Shown: piece by piece, positions 21,976 to 33,490 of the stretch | Position numbering within the stretch: position 1 is the stretch's first letter | How the letters are laid out: every line of letters begins with the position of its first letter | DNA from: Symbiodinium sp. CCMP2592 | Taxonomy: Eukaryota > Sar > Dinophyceae > Suessiales > Symbiodiniaceae | Assembly: GCA_905221615.1 (NCBI GenBank) | Contig: CAJNDT010005878.1 | Span: forward strand, 186,001-250,000 | Length of the DNA: 64,000 bases | Reading direction: 5' to 3' | The notes under the pieces: model-generated | The model's database searches: none | What the model was told of the DNA's origin: nothing | The model's input: only the letters and a program-made list of their open reading frames with translations | Made by a program: the position numbers and the translations under genes

Positions 21976-22049
21976 TAGGCTCCACATTCACCCACCCCAT
22001 GCATCCACAGGCCGCCTCAGGCGGCCAATCACCCAGAGCGACTCTTTTT

Positions 22050-22160
22050 TCCCTAAACCCTAAGCCCTTAAACCCTAAACCCTAAACCCTTCAACCGTTC
22101 ACCCTAAACCCTGAACCCCTAAACCCTAAACTAAACACTAAACCCTGAACCCTAAAACCC
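22050..22160 (+). repeat. CCCTAAA-type array
   Basis: About a dozen CCCTAAA/CCCTGAA units, following a family-M TIR element. Confidence 0.85.
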
Positions 22161-22164
22161 AAAC

Positions 22165-23065
22165 GGCTTCTCAGCTCAACCATCTTGCCCTCCCCCAAAC
22201 CAAGTACAATCATGGCCCAACACCTACACAATGCTATGGTTTTACATGCTTTATGACTTTTGGGGGTCCAGGTAACCCCTAAAGCCCAAGCGGTACAGCT
22301 GTCAGGTTAAACTTAGAACTATGGGGGGTTTAGGGTTAGTTTAGGGAGCCCAGAGCTCTAAACCTCAATGTAAGCGCGAGCTGCGGGAAAGTCTGCAAAC
22401 GGCTACCATCCGCGGCATAGAATTTTAACTCCTGCAGTGTCGGGGCTTAGGAGTTTAGGCGTTTCGGGTTTAGGCTTCTCGGGGGCTGGGTTTAGGGTGC
22501 AAGGTCCACCAATCAAAAGTTTGGGAGAAATCACACTTTGGGGTTAGACCGCTGCTCCAACCTGAGACCTGCAGCAACAATTGTTAACATCTGAACCCTA
22601 ACACCTAAACTCCATCAGCCCACTTAACTTCTGAACATCAACACCAAATCCCCAGAACCCTAAACCATCTGAACATCTGAACCTCAACACCCGGTAACCC
22701 CTGTAAACGCTTTTAAGCTCTGACTGTTAACACCTACCTCAACCCCAACAAGAAGGCAAAGTAATGGCAACAGGCTAATATTCTACATACCTTTGGGGTC
22801 CAGGTAGACCCTAAACCCTAAACCGCACGGATCGACTCTTAAACTCGGAACCACAACACCTGAACCTAACCTCTGAACTCTCTGTAGTCGCGTCTCTGCT
22901 CCCTTTTGGGCTCAGTTTGCGGTTCAAGCATGCGGGTTTCGGTTGCTTTTTTTGTCAGGGCTTAGGGCTTAAGGTTTAAGGACTTGGACTTTAGGGTTTA
23001 GGGTGGAGGGTTTGGAGTTGCGGGTTTAGGGTCTCGATCTATTTCCTGGTGGCTTCCATATGAGT
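22165..23065. other. Gene-poor stretch with related half elements
   Basis: Contains two copies of a short repeat (CAATGGCAACA...GGGGTCCAGGTA) at ~22225-22280 and ~22760-22805, also present at 35205-35262. The rest is degenerate telomere-like DNA. Confidence 0.5.
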
Positions 23066-23069
23066 AGTA

Positions 23070-23174
23070 TATGGGGATTTCCGACAATAGGGGACCCCAA
23101 TATAGCACCCTAAATAGTGGGATTATGATTATAAGGACCCAAAACAAGGTACCCCTAATTTCGGAAACTCCCAT
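23070..23174 (-). mobile_element. TIR element, family D, reverse orientation
   Basis: TATGGGGATTTCCGACAATA ... AATTTCGGAAACTCCCATAT. Confidence 0.8.
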
Positions 23175-23327
23175 ATTACTTCAGACTTCAGCTCTTATCC
23201 AACTTATGACCTGGGGAATTTGAGTTCAAAGGCTCTGGGGTGAAGGGTAGCGGCGGCCAAAACACTTCGTGCATGGGGTTTAGGCTTTAGGGTTTAGGGC
23301 ATGCGCTGAGCTGCTCAAATTCTTCAG

Positions 23328-23578
23328 GCCCGAACCCGTGCTGAAACAAAGATGCAGTGAGCAAAAGCCCTAATCCCTGCAGTAAAAGATGGTACCAAAG
23401 CCTACCTAGCTGTCATGTGGAGTCCCGAACATCCAAAACCAGGCTTTATGTGAGGAAATTAAATCAGCTACATACACAAAAGTTCAGGCTAGTCTTCAAT
23501 AGCACAGGGGCCGCAGGGACCTAGATTTTGGGAAAGACGCATTTCAGGAGTGTGCTGAACAGGAACCACACCAATCCT
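23328..23578 (+). CDS. Candidate microexons (23328-23356 and 23548-23578)
   Basis: The first follows AAATTCTTCAG and ends at GTGAGC; the second follows GCATTTCAG and ends at GTAAGT. Both donors match the eukaryotic consensus. Readings are ARTRAETKM and SVLNRNHTNP (or ECAEQEPHQS in another phase). Confidence 0.3.
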
Positions 23579-23799
23579 GTAAGTTCCAAAGTTAATTAAG
23601 GGGTATTGGGCGCTCTGGGACGAAACCCACAAATTCAAGACATTAAAGCCTTAAACCCCAGGCCCGAAGCCCTAAAAGTAGCAGCAAGCGGAAACCTCAG
23701 CACACCAACCGATGGCGCCGGCATTCGATCCCACATTGAGCCTTGCTAGCTGGCAGCTTAAGAGTAGCTTTTTCTCTTGGAGTTAGGGCCAGGGTATGG

Positions 23800-23851
23800 T
23801 ACATATATATATATATATATACACATGTATACATATATATATATATACTTA

Positions 23852-23899
<48 letters not shown>

Positions 23900-23900
23900 G
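23800..23900 (+). repeat. TA microsatellite, interrupted
   Basis: Three TA blocks separated by CACATGTATACA and ACTTAATA. Confidence 0.95.
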
Positions 23901-24107
23901 TTCGCCCTGGTGTCGCCATTGCTATATGGGAGCCCTTCTTTAAAGGCTAAAGCGCTGTATGAGTAAATGGGCCCTGGGAGATCTGAGGGTTCGGAGATTC
24001 AGGGCGTTGCGAGTTTGACGTTCATGGCTTCAGCTCTGCAGAGGTTTAGGGAGCCAGGGTTTAGGGTATAGGGTTTAGGGTTGAGAGATCAGGCTTCGAG
24101 TCGGAGG

Positions 24108-24230
24108 TACTGAAAGGATCATGGGACTTAGTAACTAGGGTTATAATTAGGGTAACTCTACTTACAACGACTCATAACCCCAGTTAAGATACTTATAGCC
24201 TTATACTTACTAAGTCCTATGATCCAAGTA
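24108..24230 (-). mobile_element. TIR element, family A, reverse orientation
   Basis: TACTGAAAGGATCATGGGAC ... AAGTCCTATGATCCAAGTA. Confidence 0.82.
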
Positions 24231-24442
24231 GAGTTTAGGACGACGACAACTGCCGCAGGCATGGTTGCGGCAAGCAGAGAAGGGTTTTCGTTTTCAATGT
24301 AGTACCTTCACACCAAAGAACCTACCTTTTTGGGGGCCTTATATAAAACAATTGTCATAATGTGGAGCGCTCAGAGGCGTAGGTTTCTTAATGTCCAGGT
24401 AGGGCTTAGGGCTTAGGGTGCTGGAGGTGGGACTTGTTGCAG

Positions 24443-24505
24443 CACATGCGGCCGGTACTTCTGGAACTTGGCCTCTTCGAAGCAGTGTGCGGACATGAAG
24501 CCTGG
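24443..24505 (+). CDS. Candidate internal exon abutting a TIR element
   Basis: Follows TTGTTGCAG, reads HMRPVLLELGLFEAVCGHEA, and ends before GTCCAC. A family-A TIR element begins only five bases further on. Confidence 0.35.
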
Positions 24506-24510
24506 GTCCA

Positions 24511-24633
24511 CACTTGGAGGATCATGGGACTTAGTAAGTAAGGCTATAACTACCTTTATTGGGGTTAAAAGTAGTTATATGTAGAGTTACCCTAATTCTA
24601 CCCCTAGTTACTAAGTCCCATGATCCTTTAAGC
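24511..24633 (+). mobile_element. TIR element, family A
   Basis: CACTTGGAGGATCATGGGAC ... GTCCCATGATCCTTTAAGC. Starts five bases after a candidate exon. Confidence 0.85.
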
Positions 24634-24950
24634 AATGCCGGAGGAGTTGAGTTCTGGCTGTGCCGGGACTCAGGATGAACTGTGTAAACTCCGAACCCAA
24701 AACCCTGAAACCCGAAACCGCAAAAAAAAAACGTAAACCAAAACTCAACCCTAGACATAGGCCTACAGAAAGCAAGCTACTGTTGTCATTCCCTTGAACT
24801 TCCCCGCAAACGGGAGTCCTAGTCCTAATTGTCAAGCCCCCCGGAGTCCCTAAGGCCCTATAAGTCCCCTACTTAGGGTTCCTTAAAGGGCTCCTTAAAG
24901 GGATCTATAGGGTTTCCTTAAAGGGATCTATGGGTTTAGGGTTTAGGGTC

Positions 24951-25076
24951 TACTTGGAGGATCATGGGACTTAGTAACTAAGGTTATAAGTACCTTAATT
25001 GGGGTTCTAAGTGGTTGTAAGTAGAGTTACCCTAATTTTATGACCCTAGATACTAAGTCCCATGATCCTTTAAGTA
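24951..25076 (+). mobile_element. TIR element, family A
   Basis: TACTTGGAGGATCATGGGAC ... GTCCCATGATCCTTTAAGTA. Preceded by inverted linked repeat K (24875-24935). Confidence 0.85.
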
Positions 25077-25097
25077 TACGATCAACCTTCTACCAAC

Positions 25098-25188
25098 CCC
25101 ACGATGGCCAACTTATCTGTCAAGCAGCCCTCGTTCTTGCCGCCCTTCTTGTCGGCATCTTCGTCCTTCAGCTCCGTCTCAGCTTCGT
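25098..25188 (-). CDS. Candidate minus-strand exon, charged
   Basis: On the minus strand between CCTTAG and GTTGGT it reads ELKDEDADKKGGKNEGCLTD, with G-rich first and GC-rich third codon positions. The + strand is also open but reads as a membrane-like segment. Product unknown. Confidence 0.35.
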
Positions 25189-25799
25189 CTAAGGCGGTAG
25201 TTTAGAATCGCAAAACAGGTGTGAAGGGTGTGAACTTCGAGAGATGATGGCTCGAAGGATAACCAATTGTGGTACCTGCAAAGCGTTAAGTTTGAGGATC
25301 TTGACCGGTATGGAGCTGTACATTTTACTTACCTATAACTCCTTACTCCTATTTCTACACTGAACTTAGACAACAAAATATCAGACTTTAGCTGTTTCTG
25401 GAATATTATAGGAACCAAAAATTGAAAAGTATTTCTAAGTACCCCTAAGATAGCTCCGGATTCCGTATTAACCTAGTGACGAAGTTCCCCGGTCTTCCGA
25501 GTACGCGTGGGGATGTACTTGCGGTTTAGGGTTTAGGGTTCTAGAATCGCGGGTTTCAAGGGCTTCGGGGCATTGAAGAAAGTTTGGTTTGGAGCGTTGG
25601 GTATCGGATTTGGGTGTTTCAGCCATCTATAGGCACCCTAAACCCTAAACCCCTCTATAGGTTTGAAGGTGTTTGGCCTTTCGGGGCTTCAGCTTGGAGC
25701 TTCGGTTCGGGGCTAGTGCCTCGTGGGCGCAAGCACGTAAGTGTGAGCGCATATGTATGTGTGCCTGCATGTTTAGATGCGAGTGGGAGCATATCCACA

Positions 25800-25800
25800 C

Positions 25801-25836
<36 letters not shown>

Positions 25837-25965
25837 ATGTGTATATATATATATGTACATATATATGTACATATATACGGTATGCACGTAGGCACGCGCG
25901 TAGGTACGTACGTATGTATGCAATACCTTGTGTATGTATGTATGTATGTACATGCATGTATGTAC
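25800..25965 (+). repeat. TA and GTAT/GTAC compound microsatellite
   Basis: TA tract at 25803-25855, then GTACATATAT units and GTAT/GTAC tetranucleotides. Confidence 0.95.
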
Positions 25966-26472
25966 ACGCCGCATCACCCCCTATATCGTATAGATACACA
26001 TGCTATTAAGCTATTTAGTTAAGCAAACAGATAGATTGATTTATGGAGTGGCTGGCTGCTGTATTGATTGACTGAGTGTACGACTGCATGCCTGAAGTGA
26101 AAGAACGAAATAGCCAAACAAACTAAATGAGAAAACGAATTAATGAATGAGCTAATGAATGACGGAATAAAGGAATCAACCAATCGATGAGCTAAGAAAT
26201 ACAATCAATAATGGATGTAGTGCCGTATAGAGCTCCCGCACGCATGCATCTATGCATTGGCATTGGCATCAACAAACTGTTGGAGTCGAAGCTGGAGCTT
26301 GTTAGATACAAATAACAAGCATCTGTAAACATGTGTTCGGAGCAGGTGAGCAGGTGCAGTCGCATCGCACCCCAGACTGTACAAGACAAGCCAAGTCGTT
26401 GTCAAACCGAGACCACTGAACCTTGCCCTAAACTTGAGTGAGAAACAGTCCTTCTTCGCCGATGTGGCAAAG

Positions 26473-26586
26473 CAATGGCCATCCTTGTAGACCTCTTGGT
26501 TTAGGCTTTGAGGATTAAGGTCAGGTTGCCAATGGCCATCCTTGTAGACCTCTTGGTTTAGGCTTTGAGGATTAAGGTCAGGTTGC
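26473..26586 (+). repeat. 57-bp tandem duplication, two copies
   Basis: Two identical 57-bp units starting CAATGGCCATCC, a multiple of three, so a minus-strand frame stays open through both. Confidence 0.92.
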
Positions 26587-26892
26587 TCTAAGGGCAACAC
26601 AAACAGGGCCACCCGAAAACAGGTTATGATCAGTACAGTTTAGGCATAAGCGTAGCTACCCCCACCCGAATCCGACATGATTCGAGTTTCTCTTCGGAAG
26701 GTGTCGGGTTGAGGATTTGCAGCTTTGCGACTCCTGAACTCTAAACCTAAGATCCCTAAAGCTTAAACCCCCAAACCCTCAAACCCGTAAACCCAAAACC
26801 CGTCCCGAAACCTAAACCTAAAACCCCTCCTGAACCCTATACCCCTTAGCCCCGTTATAGAACCCTTATAGATCCCTTGAATGGAACCCTTA

Positions 26893-26995
26893 ATTATGGA
26901 TCCCTGAAAAGAACCCTAATTATGGGGTCCTTATAATAAGGATCCTCCTATAGCGGACTGTATTAGGGCCCCCTATTTTCGGAAACTCCCCTGTA
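26893..26995 (+). mobile_element. TIR element, family D, damaged left end
   Basis: The left arm is diverged; the core GGATCCTCCTATAG and right arm CCCTATTTTCGGAAACTCCC are clear. Confidence 0.72.
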
Positions 26996-27129
26996 AGGAT
27001 CCCTTTAAAGATACCTTTAAAGGAACCCTTATAGAACCCTAAACCCTCATGTAGACTGGGTGCCACTTGCTTGCATTTCGGCTCCAGCTGGCAAAGCAAG
27101 AGGCAATTCCTCAGAAAGCGCTGCGCTGT

Positions 27130-27330
27130 CGGTTTACGGCTTAGGCGTTTTTAGGGTGTGGGGTTTAGGGGTATGGGGTCTAGGGTGTAGGGTAAGGTTT
27201 AGGGCTTAGGCGTTTTGGGGTGTAGAGTTTAGGGTTTAGGGTCTAGGTTTTGGGTGTTGTAGTGTAGGGTTTAGGGTTTAGGGTCTGGGGTGTAGGTTTT
27301 AGGGTAATTAAGGTTTAGGGTTTAGGGGTG
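27130..27330 (+). repeat. TTTAGGG-type array with GTGTAGGG variants
   Basis: Twenty or so imperfect units, many altered to GTGTAGGG, indicating decay. Confidence 0.8.
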
Positions 27331-27589
27331 GTAAGATTCGGATCAAACCTACGAAAAAGCCTCTCGATTCTAATATTGTATGGAACAGGGAGTCAAGATA
27401 CTTTGTAGCATATCTAGAGTGGGGGATTGTATAAGACGATACCACTGCAACATCTCTGGACCTCTATGGAAACCAACACACTGCCACCAATGACACCCGT
27501 CCCGTAGAAATCTTGACGACCCCGCACCCTAAACCGCAAGTAAACCTGACACACAAGACCGCAAGCCCGAGACCCTAAAGCCTGAAACA

Positions 27590-27785
27590 TTGACCCTAAA
27601 CCCTAAACGCCTAAAACCCAAACACCTAACCCCTAAACCCTAAAGCCTCATACCCCAAAACCCCTGAAACCTCTATACCCCCAAACCCCTGAAACCCCTA
27701 AAACCCCCAAGCCTAACACCCCTAAAACCCCTCTAAGCCATCAACCCCTCAACCCTTAAAACCCCTAGATCCCTGGAACCCTCAA
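27590..27785 (+). repeat. CCCTAAA-type array, degenerate
   Basis: CCCTAAAC, CCCCTAAA and CCCTGAA variants run up to a family-D TIR element at 27794. Opposite orientation to the array at 27130-27330. Confidence 0.8.
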
Positions 27786-27793
27786 AACCAGTT

Positions 27794-27894
27794 GGGAGTT
27801 TCCGAAAATAGGGGTACCTTATCTTGGGGTCTTTATAAGAAGGATCCTACTATTTAGGGTACCATATTAGGGTCCCCTATTTTCGGAAACCCCC
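27794..27894 (+). mobile_element. TIR element, family D
   Basis: GGGAGTTTCCGAAAATAGGG ... CCCTATTTTCGGAAACCCCC. It abuts an island (27896-27965) open on both strands, reading FQHWPRLCQEPTSASKFG on + and FPNFEADVGSWQSRGQCW on minus. Confidence 0.86.
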
Positions 27895-28015
27895 AGTCGT
27901 CTTCCAACATTGGCCACGGCTCTGCCAGGAGCCGACATCGGCCTCGAAGTTCGGGAAGGGCGTGGGGCTAGGTGGTAAAAATGTTAAAGATTGGGTCCAT
28001 GATAGACAACTCCAA

Positions 28016-28105
28016 AAAGTTGGAAACCGGATTAAGGCCAAACAGTGCTGGGATTCCCTATACATTGCTCTTAAAGTTTGAAGCTATTGGGTTTCCAACT
28101 TTTGG
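28016..28105 (+). mobile_element. TIR element, family H
   Basis: AAAGTTGGAAACCGGATTAA ... GGGTTTCCAACTTTTGGGC. Near-identical core to the copy at 13784. A partial copy is at 43833-43895. Confidence 0.85.
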
Positions 28106-28130
28106 GCTTCAACTGTAAAAGGAGCTACGT

Positions 28131-28236
28131 ACCAGGACCCCCCCAATGGCCCTTTAATGGAACTAATGGAACCCTTATGGTCCTTAATGGTGGGTATTTA
28201 GGGTATATTAGAGGGTAGTTGGGGGGCCGAGGTAGG
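28131..28236 (+). mobile_element. TIR element, family I
   Basis: ACCAGGACCCCCCCAATGGC ... GGTAGTTGGGGGGCCGAGGT; core CCTTAATGGTGGGTATTTAG. Confidence 0.82.
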
Positions 28237-28535
28237 GTCTAGGCTTTGACATTTAGGTTTTAGGGTTTGGGGGTGTAGGGTACAGCTATGAAAAACCTGG
28301 CTGATTCTATATAGGGTTTGCGATGTCGGGATGCAGGGTTTAGGGTCCTTGATTTGTGATTCAAAGTTCTCCTGGGCCTTAGAAGAACCTGCACTTTTTA
28401 GGGTTCCTTATCATGCCTTGAAAAGGGAGGTTATTTGGGGTCAAGGTGGGATGAGGGCCTTCGAGACATTCTGTTGGGTTGACGGTGTAGGTTCAAGGTT
28501 TGGGTCCTTCTAAACCTTCCAACCCTGAAAAACAG

Positions 28536-28663
28536 TACTTGGAATGGCAGGGGACTTAGTAAGTCGTTTATAAGCAGGGTTATAATTGGGGTAAGTCCAT
28601 TTAGGGTACTTATCATGCACTCTACATATAACCTACTTACTAAGTCCCCTGCCCATCCAAGTA
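28536..28663 (-). mobile_element. TIR element, family A variant
   Basis: TACTTGGAATGGCAGGGGAC ... GTCCCCTGCCCATCCAAGTA. A diverged right half of the same variant is at 3988-4025. Confidence 0.78.
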
Positions 28664-28930
28664 AACCTTCAAACCAGATGCAGGGCTCGAGGTAGCACAA
28701 CTCCACCCCACACAGTCGAAGCCTAGAGCCGTCTAAGCGAACCTTTATGGCTGCTATGTGGGCCTTAGTAAGAATGGGCTTATATCATAAGCACAGAACA
28801 GTCAGAATAGATATGCTATAGCAGTGGCCTTGATAGTTAGTATAGGTTCCTATAGCCTATAACCCTGTGGAAAAAAGATTGGCATTTATCGGTTTCCGTA
28901 GCACCTCAATTCCAAAACCCTAGAGTCAAG

Positions 28931-29030
28931 TTGCACCGTAGACGTGCATGCCCAGCGAGATCTGTGTGTGCGGGCCGTCCGATGCTTTGCGCCAATTCCT
29001 GAGCAACGCCGCGGAGGGGAGAGGGCTCTC
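28931..29030 (+). CDS. Candidate exon, strand ambiguous
   Basis: After CACCGTAG on the + strand it reads CMPSEICVCGPSDALRQFLS. On the minus strand it reads GFESPLPSAALLRNWRKASD with GT donors available. Both are free of stops over ~100 bp, in a local region without repeats. Confidence 0.3.
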
Positions 29031-29479
29031 AAAGCCGCCCTAAGTGCCAATATAAGAGGCTCTGAATACATCTTTGGGCCCCACAGGCATACAGTCCGCC
29101 GAACAATTTTTACCTTTTTGGGATTGGACCCTTTGGGCTTCACTGCTACAGGGTGTAGGAGTTGGCCTCTAAGGCGAGAAGGAGCATTGAGAACCTGGGA
29201 TCCGTCGAAGATGCTCAGTTCTTCGTAATCCAAAAACCGACCAAACGCAGAGCCCGGTACACAACAATCCGCATGTAGGGTTCAAAGCAGGGCTATTAAA
29301 GCCAACGTGAGATCCGGTTTATGTCGAAGTGGCGACGGTGATGCGAGTCCTAAGTCCCTATACCGTAACCCCTGAAACCCTAATCCTAAAGTGCCCAGTC
29401 CCTGAAGAGGAAACAGGAGTCAAGGTTGCAGGGTTCAGAGTGAACGGTTTACGGCGGAGTGCCCCAACATCCTGTCGAG

Positions 29480-30110
29480 ATGCTGGTTTTGGGTTTTTTC
29501 GCTGTCTTGGACTTGACTGATGAAATTCTGTCGGCGTTCTGCGCTAAGTTCGACGATGGGGCAGCAGAATACAGAGGCGATCGTCAAACCATGCAATGTC
29601 CTACCCTAGTTCCAGAGTATCAGGAGAGGGCATGTTGGCGTCATTGTCCCGGTTCAGGGTTCAGTGTTTGGGCCGACATGTGTATGTACATACAACACAA
29701 GTGCAATACAATACAGTACTATACAATACACTACATCACATTACAATACGGAACATACACACACAAGCACAAAACCTGGATCCTAAAGTCGAAAGTTGGA
29801 GCCTCAGGCTCAAGAGGCCAACCATTGTTTGAAGCCTGGGACTCCAGACTCCACCACAAGGAGCCTTTCATAAGCTATGATATGGAACATTGGATCCTGA
29901 ACCTCAACATATGATATGATATAACACATTGTATTACAATAGAATGTAATGTAATAATGAACATATGATATGATATCATACAGTGTATTACAACCAAAAA
30001 CATAATGGATCTACTGGGCAGGAAGTCTTCTTGACTCTTCAGACAAGCTTCCGGAAGGTGAGGCACTTCCGCTCGGTTCCGTCCGCCCCCTGCCGAAATC
30101 AGTTGCCAGG
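29480..30110 (+). CDS. Candidate exons (about 29480-29607 and 30043-30110)
   Basis: The first reads LTDEILSAFCAKFDDGAAEY within a 151-codon open frame; its edges are uncertain. The second follows TTGACTCTTCAG and reads KLPEGEALPLGSVRPLPKSV before GTCCCC, with TTTAGGG tracts soon after. No product recognised. Confidence 0.33.
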
Positions 30111-30149
30111 GTCCCCAACTCCAGAACACAAAACATCCAAAAGGGTTTA

Positions 30150-31680
30150 GGGGTTTAGGGTTCAGGGTTTAAGGGATGCTGACTTGGGCTTCGGGGACCC
30201 AAACGTTAAACCGCCACGCTGCAGTCTCAAAGTCTGCACATGGATGAACGATGATCAATGCTAGGCCTTAGTGTGAGGTCACGAGGATAGGGATGGAACA
30301 GCTTTACGGCTGCGGATTTAGGGTACACGGATGTCTGGTGTAGGGTTTAGTGTTTATTGGCTTGGGATAGACGCTGTAGGGTACATGTCTGCACTGCAAC
30401 CATCAAGCTGTCTGTGTAGAGCCTTCAACAAATGGTCTTAGGTCAGATCCTCCTGAACGCACCACCGCAAACCCTAAACCCAAACCCTTATCAGGAAGGA
30501 CACATACAAGAACCATCATAATGATCGACATAAAGTATGGGAAGTCGGAGCAGCAAGTAAAATCCTGCTAAGGATGCTAAACCGTAAGTCCCTTCCCGAA
30601 AGGAACATAAGGCAAGCTGGAAAAACACCGAACCAGCAAAACACATCCCTGATTTTGAATATCTCTGGCCCAATGGAGGTGACATGTCGGAGGGGCGAAG
30701 CACACGTCGGGTCAGAGTATGTTGAGGGTTTAGGGTTGTGGGTGGTTCAGGGTGGTTTAGGGTAGAGCACTCAAAAGAACACACGTCCACAAACGGAAAA
30801 ACTTGAAACAAACCATGCACTAACTCTGCATGTATCTTCACGAAACTCAAATATCCTGCACTTGATCCTAAACCCTAAACCCCGAAACCCTAAACTCCTG
30901 AACCTATACCCTGAATCTCTACCCTACACTGTGAGCCCCACTTTATAAGGGCAAACCCCTGCCGGAGTCTTCGGACGTGTCTACGGAATTCGGGGGGGTG
31001 TAGCTTCTAAGCCCTCCCTCTTTAAAACCCTTTACGCAAGGAAAGCAGCCTAAACAGGTAGGACACTTGAATATCAGCTACCTTCACAGATCCGGCCTTC
31101 ACGAGCCTAAGCCCGCCAAATCCTAAACCTTGAACCCTGAAGACTACATCCTAAACCCTGAACTCTAAATCCTAAACCCTGAATCCTGAACCCTAAACCC
31201 TAAATCCGAAACCCTGAACCGGCCTTCAGCTGATAGCCACACCAGTTCTTGCACGAACCCGGTAGGCCCCGGCAGCCCTGCTTCAAGTAGCACACCTGGG
31301 GTACAAGGGACCAGCAGAAATCGGCTAGGTGGTAGATTGCAGTACAATTTTCGAAGAAGCACACGTGGGTTAAATGCAAGGGCTTGGCATTATTTGAATG
31401 GGGCTTCGGGGGTATATGAAAGATGACTTACTAAGAAGCATTATTCTCAAGGAGTAAGATAGGTCAGAAGCCTTCATTATAAGGGTTTTCCAACAATGTT
31501 GCATTTAGCTAAAGGCAAGCTTCTGGCTTTTTGATGCAATACCGTCTGATTGGTGTTTCTGTAGGCCCCTTTATTGGGGTCTTTAGGGGCTTCTTCTCCT
31601 CCCCAGCTCGAAAAGGAACGCCCACATAAGTCAAGCATGCGTGTAGCACTTACGAAACGTGCTCGGGGCGACTATGTGTA
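30150..31680. other. Gene-poor stretch
   Basis: CCCTAAA patches at 30860-30930 and 31075-31215, otherwise unremarkable. A 119-codon minus frame (30491-30850) shows no domain. No TIR copy recognised. Confidence 0.4.
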
Positions 31681-32205
31681 ACCCGAAGGGTCCAAGTAGC
31701 CGAAAAGTACTCTGTCACATATACTATACTCTAAAGGGCTTTTTGGCCTCTCATACCCTACGACCTAGGCACTTGGATCCTCCTGTAAAGTAAGGTTGGA
31801 AAGTTGACAATACCCCAAACCGGTGATTCAAACCTGAAGTTTATAGGCCGGGGATGTTGGACCCCTACAGACACTGCTGTGCCAGAGACCTCTTTCAAGG
31901 TCTTGGGAAGAGTTGTGACAGGGAAAAGTGCTAGTCTGAAACCAGGTGATCGAAACCCTGTTCAACAGAGAAAGCTGCTCGAAACATCCGTCGGTTGGGT
32001 TCAGGGCGTTGGTTCGGCTTGGGGTTTAGGGGCTCAGGGCTTTAGGGTTTGCGGCTTCGGTTGAACTCACGATCCGACTCCTAGTGCATCGGAGCACATG
32101 TTGGTTCTCCTCCTCGGCGTGCACGAAGGAGTCACAGCCGGGTCGGTTGTTGCAAAGCTCTTCGCACTCGTCTAGGGAACCGACCTGACGTGAGCAGTCA
32201 TCTGA

Positions 32206-32320
32206 CTAGGTTCCTGCACGGCCCCTTTCTAATCAAGGGTACCCTTTTGCCTACTGTTCGGTTTAAATAAGGGGATCCTAAAAACAAAACGGGCAACAGG
32301 GTACTAGTTCAGGAACCTAG
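32206..32320 (+). mobile_element. Solo TIR element
   Basis: CTAGGTTCCTGCACGGCC ... GTTCAGGAACCTAG; inner arms CCCTTTTGCC and GGGCAACAGGG are also paired. Confidence 0.7.
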
Positions 32321-32423
32321 GTCCAAAGGTTTTGCAAGACAACCCCCCCCCCCAAACTCCCCAAACCTCAGCACACAGAGCCTCGCAGCTTGAACCGAGG
32401 CGCAGGGAACTGCAGCTGGTCAC

Positions 32424-32536
32424 TACTTGAGGGTTCATGAGTAGTTATAAGTAGGGTTATAAGTGGGCTAACTATGGGTATAACCTATGCAGGGGACTTA
32501 TAACCCCACTTATAACTACCCATGAACCTCCAAGTA
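32424..32536 (+). mobile_element. TIR element, family C
   Basis: TACTTGAGGGTTCATGAGTA ... ACCCATGAACCTCCAAGTA; nearly self-complementary throughout. Confidence 0.85.
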
Positions 32537-32859
32537 GGAGAGATGTCCTTTATGACTCATATTTCCCGATTTGTCCAGTGGATCGTCTTTCTTTCGTATT
32601 CACACCACGGCCGTTAAAGCCTTAAAGCTGGATTGCTGTCCAAACTAGCAGATGCCCATACAACCTAGTGGAATGAAGATATGCCTGCCTCCGCGCCAGA
32701 AGTTCAACAACACAAAAAACAAAATTACATCTCGCAGGATGTTGACGTGAAGCCACCCAAAAAGTACTACAATGAAGTCCAGCAGTCCTATGAATAAGTT
32801 GGTCTTGCCTAGCGAGCCAAAATCAGTAGCCTTCACAGTTGTTTGGTGGCAGCTGACAG

Positions 32860-32995
32860 CAGCAGAGGGAGCCGCTGCCAACGACTTCGTCGTCGTACGG
32901 AAAGCAACAGCAGCAGTAGCAGCAGCAGAAGCAGCAGAAGCAGCTCAGAGACGGCAGACAATGGCGGCGAAGTGCTCGCGCCGGAGGCAGCACTG
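32860..32995 (+). CDS. Candidate exon with CAG/AGC repeat tract
   Basis: Follows GCTGACAG, ends at GTAGCT. In the chosen frame it has a Ser-rich run followed by SSETADNGGEVLAPEAAL. Another frame gives an Ala-rich run. The triplet repeat lies within the island. Confidence 0.3.
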
Positions 32996-33205
32996 GTAGC
33001 TTCTACTATTTCTACTAAACTGATTAGGGCGTAGAAGCAGGCTCCGTGCATCGGCGTCGGCACTTCTTAGTTCGTGGCTGTTAGGAACTAAGCACTAAGG
33101 GTTTACCCTCGGGGTGGAAGGATAACAACAAGCCTGCATCCTGTTGCAAGGCGCATATATGCCTGAAGGGCAATGAGCTGAAGAAGTGGAAACTCAGGGC
33201 TTGAC

Positions 33206-33490
33206 CCCTAAGCGTCCATGTACCCATATACTTACTCCCACAAGTAGCTACAGGAATAAAGGGTTAAAGTTTCCGACTACTACCAAACTATAAGAACCCG
33301 AAAAGTTTGAAGGTTGGGTATTGGGGAAGTAAGTATAGGGAGGCCCAATGTATGTAATTACTACGGTTGATGATATAAACCCTGCATTACCTTAAGGACC
33401 CCAAACTATGGGAATTATGGTATATTCCTTAGTATGGGTACAGCAAGATTTCTATCAGCAACCGTATTTGGGTACATGGAGCCCTCAGGG
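33206..33490 (+). mobile_element. Family G element disrupted by two nested TIR elements
   Basis: The outer arms are GTCCATGTACCCATATA and TTTGGGTACATGG. Inside are a second element (33231-33332, ends CTTACTCCC and GGGGAAGTAAG) and a family F element (33362-33466). Confidence 0.7.
33362..33466 (+). mobile_element. TIR element, family F, nested, TA-flanked
   Basis: TACGGTTGATGATATAAACC ... TTCTATCAGCAACCGTA. It interrupts the right arm of a family G element. Confidence 0.85.

Noticed and set aside
25584-26022. Frames of 64-141 codons on both strands
   Set aside because: Mostly TA and tetranucleotide repeats, and no conserved domain in the rest.
26250-26612. 120-codon minus frame with a repeated 19-residue unit
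   Set aside because: Explained by the in-frame 57-bp tandem duplication. No other coding evidence.
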